A stretch of 64,000 nucleotides of DNA from Rhodeus uyekii (GCA_037043235.1 JAWRVZ010000604.1:45001-109000), one strand, 5' to 3'; shown: positions 42,950 to 53,855, counted from the stretch's first letter. Numbers and translations: made by a program. The notes: a model not told the origin generated them from the sequence alone.

Positions 42950-43550
42950 CCAGTCCCAGAGACCCGGGTGTACTGGGCCCAGCGGAGATCCTCTTTAACC
43001 ACGGCCTCGCTGCTCCACCTGGGGGTATTGGGGGGCATCTATGGGCAGCCAGGGCTCGTGGCTGTGGGGACCTTTTCCAGTGTAGATCTGGCCCCCATGT
43101 CCAAATGGCGTCACGCGGAGTAGTCCTGCAGCCATTCTTTTGCCATGCTTATGGTGGCGTGGAGGTACCCCTTCATGCGCTTTCCTACCAGCAGGTTTCT
43201 GGAGGTCCAAATGGCGTTGTTTATACAATTGATGGTGAGCCCCCCCCCCTTTCTTGCCTTTCTTGTGTATAAGTAAAACTATCCCTATTCTAAAGCTGTC
43301 AGGAAGTCTTTCTAGAGTAACAAATTCTTTAAAAACAGTCAGTAAGTTGTGTGCTAAAATATCCCAAAAAGTCCATCTTTCCTCTTTTAAAACTTTTAAG
43401 AGCTTTATCCATTTCTAAAATGGTAAAATCTTGAGATAAAATGGCACTTTTATAATCAACTTTGTTTTCTAAAAACTCTAAAACTTCCCTCATTATCATA
43501 TCATATACATTTTTGTAAAAATCTTCAGTCTCTGTGATGAAGACGAGCAA
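42950..43550 (-). pseudogene. L1/Tx1-like LINE reverse transcriptase fragment
   Basis: The minus strand reads ETEDFYKNVYDMIM, LSQDFTILEMDKALKSFKRGK and, in another frame, LERLPDSFRIGIVLLIHKKG (RT domain start). It then jumps to a C-terminal NAIWTSRNLLVGK and AKEWLQDY part at 43230-43000. The central RT with its catalytic residues is deleted. Confidence 0.65.
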
Positions 43551-44382
43551 ACCAGCTCGCCTTCGGGGATAAGGGTAAGTTCGAAAGGGATGTAAAAAAA
43601 AAAGGATGGCGCACTCGTCGAAGCTATTAACTTAAGATGTAATTTATTGAGAGTGTCCAAAAGAATAATCCACAGTAAAAAAAAAAATATATAAGTGCCA
43701 CAAAATAACCAAAGGAAACAAATTCTAAAAGTATCAAAGAAACAACAAAAAGGGAAAACAAAACAGAATATCCACTATATACCGGTTGAAAGGTTTTGTT
43801 GAGGCACCACAGTTGCACTCTTTGACTTGGTTAACAAATTAACAAGTACTAGTTTTTGGTTTGGCCTTGGTTTTTATAGGCCAAACTCCACCCCCTTTTT
43901 GGGCCATACCATTTCTAGGGAAGCATTTAAATTAAACATCAATGAAAGTACCACATTTAACATTTTATAAATCAACTAATAATAATAATCATCATCATTA
44001 TCATCATTATCATCACAACACTAGACAATGGTTTCGTCAGCTTCCGGTTGTTTCTCTCCGGCACTACATTGGCCGTGACGTTATAAGCGCCCTCCGATTG
44101 ATCGCTCGGTTTGCCACCGCAACTTTTCCCGGAAAGACTGACTACGCCCACACAGACAAACAACACGGACTACAAACTAATAAACAGTGCAGTGTAAATG
44201 TATGAAATGACCGGGAAATGGATATGGAAAGGGGAAGTAGGAAATGGGTGAATGTCCATGTGCTATCAGAATTGCGTGTGCACCCGCTCCTATGATAGCG
44301 GCAACGAGATCGGGATGAATGAGGTTAGTGTGCGTGTGTGTGTGTGCGCGTGTGTGCGTGCATGTGTTAGTGCTGCTTCCCC
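43551..44382. other. Repeat-rich spacer
   Basis: Contains an ATC/ATT microsatellite near 43,976-44,020, a CpG-richer stretch at 44,030-44,160 and a GT run at 44,331-44,362. It may include the 3' LTR of the Gmr1-order element on its right, but I could not fix LTR borders. Confidence 0.4.
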
Positions 44383-44460
44383 AGCGGGGTAGCTAATGTG
44401 ACTTTATCACATAAGCCTCTCCAAGCCGCGAACTGGCCGGAAACCTGGACAGGTTGTCGG

Positions 44461-44994
44461 CTACCACCATCGTGTGACTCTTGCATTGTGGTTTTTCATG
44501 GAACGAATCCAGGTTAGGGCCCGGTGGTCAGTTTCCAGGTCGAACTCTCGACCAAGGAGGTAATAGCGCAGGCTGTCTAGGGACCACTTGATAGCAAGAC
44601 CTTCCTTCTCGACTGCTGAATACCTAGTTTCCCTGGGCAGTAGCTTGCGACTAAGATAAACCACTGGCCTCTCTTCTCCAACAGTTCCCTGGGCCAGGAC
44701 TGCACCAATTCCTGTGCCAGACGCATCGACCTGTACCAGGAATCGTTGTGAGAAGTCAGGACTCTGCAGGACTGGGTTGGAGCACATCTTCTCTTTTAAG
44801 GTGGAAAAAGAGGTCTCACACTCTTCGGTCCATGGAACAGGGTTTAAGACTTTTTTGGACAAAAGGTTGGTCAGAGGAACCGCGATGGAGGCAAAATTTG
44901 GTATTAATCTTCGGTACCAACCCACCAATCCTAAGAACGACCTCACCTCCTTCTTAGTTTTTGGGCTCCTTCGGATGGCCTCCACTTTGTCCAC
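44461..44994 (-). pseudogene. Gmr1-like RNase H
   Basis: Starts EVRSFLGLVGWYRRLIPNF (RT connection), then FLVQVDASGTGIGAVLAQ (Asp), VYLSRKLLPRETRYSAVEKE (Glu) and ETDHRALTWI (Asp). The last part after 44461 is out of frame, with traces to about 44383. Confidence 0.88.
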
Positions 44995-45000
44995 CTGCGG

Positions 45001-45516
45001 TCTCAGCTGTCCGTTACCTAGGCGATATCACAGGTAGTCTGTCTCTTGCCTGGCCCACTCGCATTTGGCTACATTTAATGTCAAACCCGCATCATCTATC
45101 CTCTTCAGGGTTTGCTTAAGTTGTTGACAATGCTCTGCCCAAGAGTTACTGTGTATAACCACATCATCCAAGTATGCCGCTGACCAGTCTTCACCACCTT
45201 GGAGTACTTGGTCCATTAGCCGCTGGAATGTGGCTGGTGCCCCGTGCAGGCCAAAAGGGAGAACCGTGAATTGATATAGTCCTAGTGGGGTTCGGAATGC
45301 AGTATAGGGTCTGGACTCTGTTTTGAGGGGAACCTGCCAGTAACCCTTACACAGGTCTAATGTGGTGATGTACTGGGCTCTTCCAATTTTCTCCAGCAGG
45401 TCATCTATTCTGGGCATGGGGTATGCATAAAATTTTGATTGGAAATTGAGTTTGTGAAAATCAATGCAGATCCAGAGGGATCCGTCCTTCTTGGGTACGA
45501 TCACTGCTCCATTCAC
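45001..45516 (-). pseudogene. Gmr1-like reverse transcriptase
   Basis: It continues after the frameshift with VIVPKKDGSLWICIDFHKLN, ITTLDLCKGYWQVPL, FGLHGAPATFQRLM and the catalytic YLDDVVIHS. A TGA near 45028 interrupts it at the position where GYRLG is expected, and the frame then runs into RNase H at 44994. Confidence 0.88.
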
Positions 45517-46969
45517 TCATTGATGGTTCTATAACCCCAAGCTCCTTCATTACCTTAATTTCTTCCTTGAAAGGTTCAACCAGCCTCTCAGGAACCCGGT
45601 AAGGACGTTGGCGTGATGGTGTTGAATCGGAAAGATGGATGGTATGTTGGGTCAGCTCAGTCCGTACAGGCCTCTGACGGAACAAAGTGGGAAACTGGTT
45701 CATAAGGTGCTGTAGCTCTTCCTTCTTGGAGTCTTCTAGGTGCTCTAGGTTCACCACAGACGGCTGTCTCCTTGCATCCTCTGATTCCTCTTCCACCTCC
45801 ACTTTCCTCACCAGAAGAGATGTTTCTGGGTCCTTACCAGGTTGCTCCTTCCACTCCTTCAGCAGGTTCATGTGGTAGGTCTGCCTGGTCTTGCCCTTGT
45901 CCAGATGATGAATTTCGTAAGTGACTGGCCCCATCTTGCGCACCACACTGTATGGTCCTTGCCATTTAGCCAGAAGCTTGCTTGCTGATGTTGGCAACAG
46001 GAGTAATACCTTCTGCCCAGGTTGAAATTGTCTTAGCCTGGCGTGTTGGTCATACCATCTTTTCTGCGCCTGTTGTTTTTCTCGTAGGTTCTCTTTGGCT
46101 TGTTCTCTGTATTGCTCCAGGCGATCTTGCATCTCTAGCACATACTGCACAATGCCCTTCTCTTCAGCCTTGGATGCAGGTTCCTCCTCCCAGCTTTTCT
46201 TTAGCAGATCCAAGGGTCCTTGTACCTGCCATCCATAGAGGAGTTCAAACGGTGAGAATCCTGTGGAGGCTTGGGGTACCTCTCGGTATGCAAACAGTAA
46301 AAACGGTAGCCACTTGTCCCAGTCTCTTCCTGTGTCAGACACGAACATGCGCAGCATGTTCTTGAGGGTTTGGTTGAACCTTTCCACCAGACCATCCATC
46401 TGTGGGTGGTAGGGAGTTGTTCTGATGGTTTTAATGCCTAACTGCTTGTTCAGCTGACCCATCAATTGCGACGTAAAGTTCGTTCCTTGGTCCGTCAGAA
46501 TCTTCTCAGGTATTCCAACTCTGGAGAAAAGTTGAACCAGGACATGGATGATCTTGGGTGTAGTGATGGAGCGGAGTGGGAAGGCCTCAGGATACCTTGT
46601 GGCGTAGTCGCTGACAACCAGGATGTAACAATGTCCAGCACTACTCTTTTCCAGCGGCCCCACAATGTCCATGGCAATCCTCCTAAAAGGTGCAGACATG
46701 AGAGGGAGGGGTTGCAGGGGTGCTCTGCCCCGCTGGGACACAGCACTTGTCTTTTGGCAAATGGCACAGGTGTTGCAGTGTGTCTGTACATCAGTATAGA
46801 GTGTGGGCCAGGAAAAGCGTGTGCTAATACGTACGTATGTTTTCTGTTGGCCTAGGTGGCCAGCCCATGGAATAGTGTGTGCGAGGTGCAGAACAAATGG
46901 ACGACAACAAGATGGTACAATTATACGAGTCAAATCATTAGTTCGCACATATAACACACCTTTCAACAC
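45461..46969 (-). pseudogene. Gmr1-like integrase plus RT leader
   Basis: 502-codon ORF. The zinc-binding domain has HLAHTIPWAGHLG and CNTCAICQK. The catalytic core has AMDIVGPLEKS (Asp), LTDQGTNFTS (Asp) and GLVERFNQTLKNML (Glu), then FSPFELLYG. The C-terminal domain has LLAKWQGPYSVVRKMGP and HMNLLKEW. The frame runs on through an acidic linker to RQRPYRVPERLVEPFKEEI and LGVIEPSMSEWS, the RT start. A small duplication at about 45510 shifts the frame there. All three catalytic acids are intact. Confidence 0.9.
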
Positions 46970-46988
46970 TACATATTCTTCATTGCAC

Positions 46989-47601
46989 AGTGCCTAATCT
47001 GTGGCTCGTAGGAGTAGTCAATCAACCTTCTCAGACATAAAATTCTGTTCAGAATAGACTCTTCTACTTTGCCAATTAAGGCTTTCAAAACGATCCCTCC
47101 AGAGTCACGAATGGTGTCCCAATGCTTTGACATCTTTGCAAGAGAGGCAATTGCTGAAGCTTGTGGTTTTCAAACTTTTCAGATAAAGTACCCTTCAAGA
47201 ATGGTCTAAATACCGCTGGCTCATACTGTTACCTGTTATTACTTATAGTTGAGGTTGAGCCTCTGGAAATGTGCACAAAAAAGTCATTTCAAAAATGAAA
47301 AATGATTTGTGAAAAGCTTTCTGGAATTTGGATTTCACTTCTGCTTAAAGCACAGCTGAAATAGCATTCCATTGTTCTAGGTCAGAAAGCATGTAAAAAG
47401 ATGGAAACGGGAAGTCCCAACAATTCTTCAGAGAGCAGTATTAAATGCTAAGGTCCAAAATGAAATGGTTTAAAATATGCCCTCATCCTCCGATGGAGGC
47501 CTTAATACCCCTCAGGTTTTGGAAACAAACCTGACACTTCTTTCATGATTCATCAATTATTTTCCTGACCTGCTGCTGCCTTGAAAATTTATTCTATCAG
47601 T
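46989..47601. other. tRNA-repeat spacer
   Basis: It starts with CAGTGCCTAATCTGTGGCTCG, the tRNA-Thr 3' end plus the spacer that follows every copy of this repeat. Bases 47455-47525 have an inverted counterpart at 49117-49190. Confidence 0.7.
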
Positions 47602-47675
47602 GGCGCTGTGGCTTAGTTGGTCAAAGCGCCTGTCTAGTAAACAGGAGATCCTGGGTTCAAATCCCAACAGTGCCT
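47602..47675 (+). tRNA. tRNA-Thr (AGT)
   Basis: 74 nt with a full cloverleaf. The acceptor stem GGCGCTG pairs with CAGTGCC (one G-U) with discriminator T. D arm GGCTTAGTTGGTCAAAGC, anticodon arm CCTGTCTAGTAAACAGG (anticodon AGT) and T loop TTCAAAT follow. The T stem has one mismatch at its base (CTGGG/CCCAA). It differs from the usual vertebrate gene at only a few positions. It could be transcribed by RNA polymerase III; A and B box sequences are present. Confidence 0.85.
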
Positions 47676-48580
47676 AATCTGTGACTTGTAGGAGCAGAAA
47701 CTCAACATTTTCAGATTTTATATTCTCTTCAGAACAGACACTTCTACTTTGCCAATTAAGGCTTTCAAAACGATGACACTTCTTTCATGATTCATCAATT
47801 ATTTTCCTGACCTGATGCTGCATTGAAATTTTACTATATCAGTGGCGCTGTGGCTTAGTTGGTCAAAGCGTCTGTCTAGTAAACAGGAGGTTTACTAGAT
47901 TCTTTAATAATTTAATAGTTTGCTGGGTTCAAATCCCAGCAGTGCCTAATCTGTGACTTGTAGGAGTAGAAACTCAACATTTTCAGGCTTAATATTCTCT
48001 TCAGAACAGACACTTCTACTTTGCGAATTAAGGCTTTCAAAACGATCCCTCCAGAGTCACGAATGGTGTCCCAATGCTTTGACATCTTTGCAAGGGAGGC
48101 AGTTGCTGAAGCTTGTGTTTTTCAAACTTTTCCAGAAAAGTGCCCTTCAAGAATGGTTTAAAAAACCGCTGGGTCACACTATTAGATCCTTGGACCAAAT
48201 CCCACCAGTGCCTAATCTGTGGCTTGTAGGAGTAGTCAATCATCCTTCTCAGACATAACATTCTATTCAGAACAGACACTTCTAATTTGCCAATTAAGGC
48301 TTTCAATATCATCCCTCCAGAGTCATGAAAGGTGTCCCAATGCTTTGACATCTTTGCAAGAGAAGCAATTGCTGAAGCTTGTGGTTTTCAAACTTTTCCA
48401 GAAAAGTACCTTTCAAGAATGGTTTAAAAAACCGCTGGGTCACACTATTAGATCCTGGGACCAAATCCCACCAGTGCCTAATCTGTGGCTTGTAGGAGTA
48501 GTCAATCATCCTTCTCAGACATAACATTCTATTCAGAACAGACACTTCTACTTTGATAATTAAGGCTTTCAAAATCATCT
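47670..48580 (+). repeat. 266-272-bp tandem repeat carrying tRNA-Thr 3' ends
   Basis: GTGCCTAATCTGTG recurs at about 47,670, 47,942, 48,208 and 48,474, plus an outlier at 46,990. Between the last ones the unit is 266 bp and includes GCTTTCAAAACGATCCCTCC, a CCAATGCTTTGACATC segment and a degenerate GATCCTGGGACCAAATCCCACCAGTGCC-like tRNA tail. The units were probably amplified from a tRNA-Thr gene with its 3' flank. Confidence 0.85.
47844..47947 (+). pseudogene. tRNA-Thr (AGT) with insertion in the variable region
   Basis: The 5' part to ACAGGAG and the 3' part from GCTGGGTTCAAATCCCAGC match the neighbouring tRNA-Thr. About 30 bp of AT-rich DNA (TTTACTAGATTCTTTAATAA and more) replaces the variable loop. 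The acceptor and T stems still pair perfectly. The insertion follows the anticodon stem, so it is not at the normal intron position and the copy is likely dead. Confidence 0.75.
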
Positions 48581-48758
48581 CTTATTTAAAACAGGTGACT
48601 TGAGTTGATTTATAGAGTACTCTGTGTTTGTAGTTGTGTGTGAATAAGAGTGGAAATAAGTAAAATGTTAAGGATTGGCTTTAGAAGTCGTTTGTGGAGC
48701 CCAAGTTAAAGCAAATGTTTGTCCGAAAGAAAGATTTTTCATCAAAAGAGGGATTGTA

Positions 48759-48847
48759 TTACTCTGGTGGGACTCAAACCCAAATCCTTTGAATGCCTAC
48801 AATGACAACCTAGAAGTCCAATGCGCTAACCATTGTGCCACAGAGCC
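48759..48847 (-). tRNA. tRNA-Arg (TCT) with a 16-bp intron
   Basis: The minus strand reads GGCTCTGTGGCACAATGG then TTAGCGCATTGGACTTCTA, an intron at 48795-48810, then ATTCAAAGG and GGGTTTGAGTCCC with CCAGAGT. The intron lies one base after the anticodon TCT, the canonical place, and the same gene has an intron in other vertebrates. The outermost acceptor pair (G1 with A) is mismatched. Probably a functional or recently functional gene. Confidence 0.8.
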
Positions 48848-48946
48848 TAGATTGACTGCGCTGCTTTGCAGAAAGCCAGGCTGAAACCAACTCTTGAGAA
48901 TGCAAATTATTTCACAAATGAAAAGTTTAAATCAGAACTTCTGCAA

Positions 48947-49044
48947 AGGCACCGCTGGGATTTGAACCCATGATCTCCTGTTTACAAGACAGGCGCTTTG
49001 ACCAACTGAAAAAAAATGTTTTACACAGCGCTGTCCACAGCGCC
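48947..49044 (-). pseudogene. tRNA-Thr (TGT) disrupted in the D arm
   Basis: The minus strand has the acceptor GGCGCTGTG, then about 24 bp of foreign or duplicated sequence (CAGCGCTGTG, then a T-rich run). GTTGGTCAAAGCGCCTGTC, TTGTAAACAGG and GGGTTCAAATCCC and an intact 3' acceptor follow. The anticodon position is TGT. The extra part duplicates its own flank (CACTGAAAAAAAATGTTTT occurs twice), so the copy is broken. Confidence 0.75.
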
Positions 49045-49730
49045 ACTGAAAAAAAATGTTTTAATGCAGAAGGTTTGAAAAATGGTTGATTAAACCATGA
49101 AAGCGATTGGGGGATTACTTCCAAAACCTGAGGGGCATTAAGGCCTCTGTCGACGGATGGGGATTATCTTAAACCATTTCATTTTGAATCAGATTTCCTA
49201 AAACTGCCTCTGAATTGTTATTGGAAATTCCAGTTTCCATCTATCTTTATGGTTTTTCAGTTAGGAAAAATGCAACTTGTTTTTGCTATGATTTCAGCTG
49301 ACATGAAAGCCACATTCCAGAAATGTGCTCATGAATTATGTTTCCCATTTGCAAAGGCTGCTTTTTACACGTGTCCATCGGCTTTACCTCAGAGATAGGT
49401 TGTAGGCACTTTTGGTCTAAGCAAGTTGTTTTCAATCCATTCTCAAAAGGTACTTTTCTGGGAAAGCTTGAAAACGTCAGGCTTCATCAAATGCCCATCT
49501 CGCAAAGTTGTCAAAGCTAAGGGGCACTGTTCGTGACTCTGGATGAGACCATTTTGAAAGCCTTATTTTTGCAACCAAGAAGTCCAAAATATCTGTTCTG
49601 CATAGACTTTTTTTGTCTGAAATGGTTGAACAAACTACACCTAAGCAAGTTGTTTTAAAAACCATAACCTTGATTGGCTGAGTTGCTTTGCAGAAAGCCA
49701 GGCTGAAACCAACTCTTGAGAATGCAAATT
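49045..49730. other. Inverted copy of tRNA-locus flank
   Basis: Bases 49117-49190 are the reverse complement of 47455-47525. Bases 49681-49730 repeat 48851-48905 directly (GCAGAAAGCCAGGCTGAAAC). No gene is seen. Confidence 0.6.
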
Positions 49731-49977
49731 TTGTCTCCGCAGACACTTCAGGGCAGTGCTGTGCTCGTGTCCAGGTGCAGGTCCTTCATCTGATCTGGAT
49801 ACGGCCCGGATCCGGCTGACCACGGTATCCTCGGAATAAACAGAGTCCAATATCAGCGTAGATGCCATTTTTCTTCTGATGTAACGAGTACATCAGGTGT
49901 TACGGGAATGTTCCCAGTTCCGGCTGACCTAAATTATGCAGCCTAACAATCATTTTACATGATGTATGTATAAGGTG

Positions 49978-50740
49978 TTATGTGTATGCCAGGTTGAAGA
50001 GATGTGTTTTTAGTCTACATTTAAACTGACAGAGTGTGTCTGCTTCCCGCACTGTAATAGGAAGACTATTCCAGAGTTTAGGAGCTAAATAGGGAAAGGA
50101 TCGACCGCCAGCAATTGACTTTGATATTTTGGGTATTATAAGCTGGTCAGTATTTTGGGATCGCAATAGACGTGAAGGACTATAATGTGTTAAGAGATCG
50201 CTCAAGTACTGGGGAGCTAAACCATTTAATGCTTTTTAAGTAATTAGCAATATTTTAAAATGTATTCGGTGTTTAATAGGAAGCCAGTGCAGGTTTGACA
50301 GAACTGGGCTAATATGCTCAAAATTCCTGGTTCTAGTAAGAACTCGAGCTGCTGCATTTTGGACGAGCTGGACTTTGTTTATTAAGCGTGCAAGGCAACC
50401 GCCCAGTAGAGCGCTACAATAATCTAGCCTTGAACTCATGAATGCATGAACTAACTGTTCCACATTTGTCTTATAGAGCATATGTCGCAATTTAGATATA
50501 TTTTTAAGATGGAAGAATGCCGTTTTACAAATGCTAGAGATGTGGCTTTCAAATGAAAGATAGGTATCAAAGAGCACACCCAGGTTTCTAACTGACGACG
50601 AAGACTTGACAGGGCAGCCATCGAGTGTTAGGCAGTAGTCTAGATTATTATGTGCTGAACTTTTCGGTCTAATAATTAGAATCTCTGTTTTTTCAGAATT
50701 AAGCAGTAGAAAGTTATCAGTCATCCTATTTTTATATCAG
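49978..50740 (-). pseudogene. L2 RT C-terminal region, copy 3
   Basis: Two open blocks: 50724-50236 (NFLLLNSEKTEILIIRP, VRNLGVLFDTYLSFESH, QLVHAFMSSRLDYC) and 50205-49978 (YLSDLLTHYSPSRLLRS). A TAA at about 50238 lies between them where copy 1 reads YKALNGL. The block is complete relative to copy 1, which has an insertion here. Confidence 0.85.
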
Positions 50741-51990
50741 TGTAGCATCTGGACGGTGTCTCAAATTGATCGATCAAAAACAAATATCTGATTGTGACTT
50801 TTTGAATGAACAGAATGAGGCTTGAAAGCTTAGAAATGCCGCTCTGTCTCACTCACGGTCATTTTATGGCCCTGGGGCCATAAAACCCTTTGTTGGTATC
50901 ATTTGAATTCGTTCAACCTTCACTTTCCGAATCTGTATTTTGTTCAATGCTGAAATGCTTTGTATAATTTATAACAGTGTTGCATCAAAACTCAAAGAAA
51001 CTCCAACAGGATCATAAACCATGCAGATTAGGTTGAACAGAGACAAAAGGAAATTTCCCCAGCATCCACCTCCAAGCCAGCGATTGGCTCCTCATCCAAG
51101 GTGTGGGAGTGTCCCTATGTTTCTATAAAGACTCCTGATATCCAAACATCTCTCTCTTGATCTCTCTGTCCCTTCTTGAACTTCCTCTCCTGAAACTCTT
51201 CCTGCATATCTTGCTCCCCTGGGAGCAGGGCCTTCGGCCTTGCAGGGAGCGAGCATTCCTCCAGCGACCGCACCTTCAAGACAAAGCCATTTTGAATCTC
51301 CCACGATTCAAACAAAAGGACCTCAAGGAACAAACCAGCATAAAACAAAAGCAACTCTCTCAACACAAGACTGGGTAACATCCACACACACGAGAAACCC
51401 AATGCAAGCATCGTTTACGAAATCTAAATGCGTTTAAAGCTATATGCCCTTTTTAAAGGTGAATTTCCATGCTGGTTTTCTGTAGTTTGTCTGCAGGAAT
51501 GTCGCTTCCTTTCTCTCTCTCTCTCTCAAGCATCTCTTTCTCTCACTCTCCGTTAAGTCTGCCTATGTTATGTTTAATGTTTGTTTTCATAGTTTAATAA
51601 AACACTGTATATATAATCACACATGATTGATTCTGTAATATTGAGTAAGTCACTTCTACGTTTGCATCTTGCTACAATGCTAAGTACTTCGGTACAATAA
51701 TGAAAGATTCTTCTTTATGACGATGAAGAAGATCTTTTTTAAACTTCATAAAGATCACGCGGCTCGTATGGGCGCACATATGGCCGCTGCTTTGAACTCA
51801 TTGCTAGAATTAATCAATTCTATAAGCCGAATCAAGCTATTTGTATTCATAATTGTAATCCGTTATGATTAATCATCAATATACACAATTCCCTTTAAGC
51901 TGCATCTATGTGCATATTTGGTCATAACACATTATCAAACTATATACATAGATCCCGCTACCCCGATTACCTTTGAGCTGATTTGCTACA
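50741..51990 (+). mobile_element. Large solo LTR-like insertion in L2 copy 3
   Basis: 1250 bp starting TGTAGCATCTGG and ending TTTGCTACA (TG...CA), with TCAG duplicated at 50737-50740 and 51991-51994. CTATAAAG near 51122 and AATAAAACACTG near 51596 are spaced like a promoter and polyA signal in plus orientation. No coding domain. The 4-bp duplication and length suggest a retrovirus-like or gypsy LTR; the family was not identified. Confidence 0.72.
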
Positions 51991-52149
51991 TCAGTTATCC
52001 ATTCTTTTAAATTAGTGAATTTGTTTGTTTCATCAGGATGAGAAGAAATATAGAACTGAGTATCATCAGCGTAACAGTGAAAGCTAATGCCATGCTTCCT
52101 AATAATTGCACCCAAAGGAAGCATGTGCAGGGTGAAAAGCAATGGTTCT
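51991..52149 (-). pseudogene. L2 RT active-site segment, copy 3
   Basis: LLFTLHMLPLGAIIRKHG followed by FHCYADDTQFYISSHPDE. It carries the ADD active site, separated by insertions from its N- and C-terminal halves. Confidence 0.85.
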
Positions 52150-52665
52150 TGTCAAGTCCTCCTCCAATTCAATCCCCAAAGGACACTAGGACAACTCAAA
52201 TTTTGACTAATCACTTTTTATTTTCTTGACTTTGTCAGGTGAAGTAGCCTTTCAAAGATAGAAACAAAAGTTACAATTTTAACAAGCCATGTCAAATGTA
52301 AAATTTTAACATTTACATTTTTCAAACTCAAAATGAAATGAACAGAAACTCATTTAAACAGAAAAACAAATGAAGTCAATGCAATGCGTTTCTAAACTAA
52401 ACAGTAGTTAAACATACTTTACACAGCATTTCAAACACTGAAATTAAATAAACATTGCACAGACCATTGGCGTCTTTGGGCTTGAATCTTCGAGTCAACC
52501 TGGTGTCTCTTCTCTCTGAAGTGTTGTTTTTCTGAATGAGAACCTCCATGTTTTATCAGGTGCTCACAATCAGTGGAAATTACTAATCAGGTGGTGTACT
52601 GCTGATTTGCTGATGCACTCTGGGAATTGTAGTTCTTAAATCCCCATTTCTGAGTTGAGCTCCTA
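52150..52665 (-). repeat. BEL 3' LTR
   Basis: Matches 56609-57178 over most of its length (TCAATCCCCAAAGGA, TTTTATTTTCTTGACTTTGT, GTGTCTCTTCTCTCTGAAGT). It is about 50 bp shorter, with small deletions, and its inner border is diverged (near 52655-52670). Confidence 0.85.
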
Positions 52666-52686
52666 GTTTCTCGAAATCCAAAGAGG

Positions 52687-53248
52687 TCACAAGCCCTTGG
52701 TCCTTTGCTTGTTCTTCAATGGGAAGTAGAATGACAAGGCGTCTGACATCTCTATGAAGAATTGTGGCTGGTATCTTGGTTTGAAGCCTCTTGGTTCTTT
52801 CACCATTTGCTCTCGTGGACCCTTCGCCATTGTAATGTTAACAGGATAGCTGGGAAAGGTTTTCACAAGCACATCTCTCACGATGCCTTTGCTGTCAGTA
52901 TTGACATTGATCACTCGAGCAAGTTTGTACTGTCCTCTCAGGGCATTGGTCAGCCACCCAGACTACATCTCCGACTGCAACATTTCGCTCTTTGGTGTGC
53001 CATTTGTTTCTTACGAATATATTAGGTCCAGCCAATTGACTCCACTTCTTCCAGAAATTGCTTACTTCTGCTTGAATAAGTTTAAGTCTCTTGTAAGGGT
53101 AGCCATCGAACTGGAAATCTCCAGGATCTCCCTTTGGATTTGCACGTCCTAAAAGCAGAGAATTTGGGGTGATGTACTCTACACGGTCCTCTCTGCTTTG
53201 AGTTCTTGCTTTCATACTTCCTGATCCTGGATACAAAGACAGCACCAC
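52687..53248 (-). pseudogene. BEL C-terminal (DUF5641-type) region
   Basis: Two overlapping frames. 53248-52895 has YITPNSLLLGRANPKGDPG, QAEVSNFWKKWSQ and AVGDVVWVADQC. 52914-52687 continues with VNTDSKGIVRDVLVKTFPS and ends at the LTR side. The same type of domain ends the BEL remnant at 27530. A frameshift near 52910 separates the parts. Confidence 0.8.
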
Positions 53249-53825
53249 AGATCTCAGCTTTTACAGCTTCTCCCTTCTGATCCAGGGGTGTCAGCTTGGC
53301 TTTTGATTCAACAAATCGAACTTCAGTCCCTTGACTTGTCTCCCATCTTAAGTACATCACAGCTCCAAAGGTTTTGTCACTTCCATCAGAGAATGTGATG
53401 CCCCAAGGTTTCCCTATCCAGCCAGGTGGTGTGAGACTCCTGTGAAATTTCACCTGTCCAAGCTGCACAAATTCTTCAAAAAGTTGTATGGCTTCTTCTC
53501 TGAGCTTTTCTGAGAGAGGTTGGTCCCAGGTTTCTTGGGTTAGTTTTCCACCCCCTCCCTCTTGGAATGCTTTTCTGACAAGAATGGCACCCTTCTGCTT
53601 GGCAGGTGTAACTAAACCAACTGTGTCATACAGTCCAGCTACTTGGCTTAAGAGAGCTCTCCTAGTCAGTGGATTAGGTGTCTCAGTTCTCACCTCTTTG
53701 AGAAGATCTTTTCCGACTCTCATTTTCTTCTTTCTTTTAGAAAAGTTAACTGAGGTCAACATGTAGAGCTTGTCTTCATCCACTTGGTAGCCGATGCCCA
53801 AGGCTTTGTTGTCTTCGTCCCTCAT
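53082..53825 (-). pseudogene. BEL RT-end/RNase H-like region
   Basis: 247-codon ORF with LGIGYQVDEDKLYMLTSVNF, RRALLSQVAGLYDTVGLVTPA, FHRSLTPPGW and ITFSDGSDKTFGAVMYLRW, typical of the Pao connection and RNase H-like region. Near CGAVFVSRIRKYESK it runs straight into C-terminal sequence in another frame. The integrase zinc and catalytic domains are therefore deleted. Confidence 0.85.
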
Positions 53826-53855
53826 TTGATTTGGAAGAATTAAGGTGGTTGTACC

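Larger units (their letters stand above)
44383..46988 (-). mobile_element. Gmr1-like Ty3/gypsy element (integrase before RT), truncated
   Basis: On the minus strand one continuous frame goes from integrase through its C-terminal domain into the RT leader, then RT and RNase H follow. Integrase upstream of RT is the hallmark of the Gmr1 clade. The end near 44383 is past RNase H. The 5' side (gag, protease) is missing and the sequence stops at about 46988, directly against a tRNA-Thr-derived repeat. No LTR pair was found. Confidence 0.87.

Noticed and set aside
48170..48215. Further tRNA-Thr genes in each 266-bp unit
   Set aside because: Only the 3' half is recognisable; acceptor 5' strand, D arm and anticodon arm are absent.
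51092..51437. ORFs of 65-98 codons on both strands
   Set aside because: They lie inside the LTR-like insertion 50741-51990 and show no recognisable domain.
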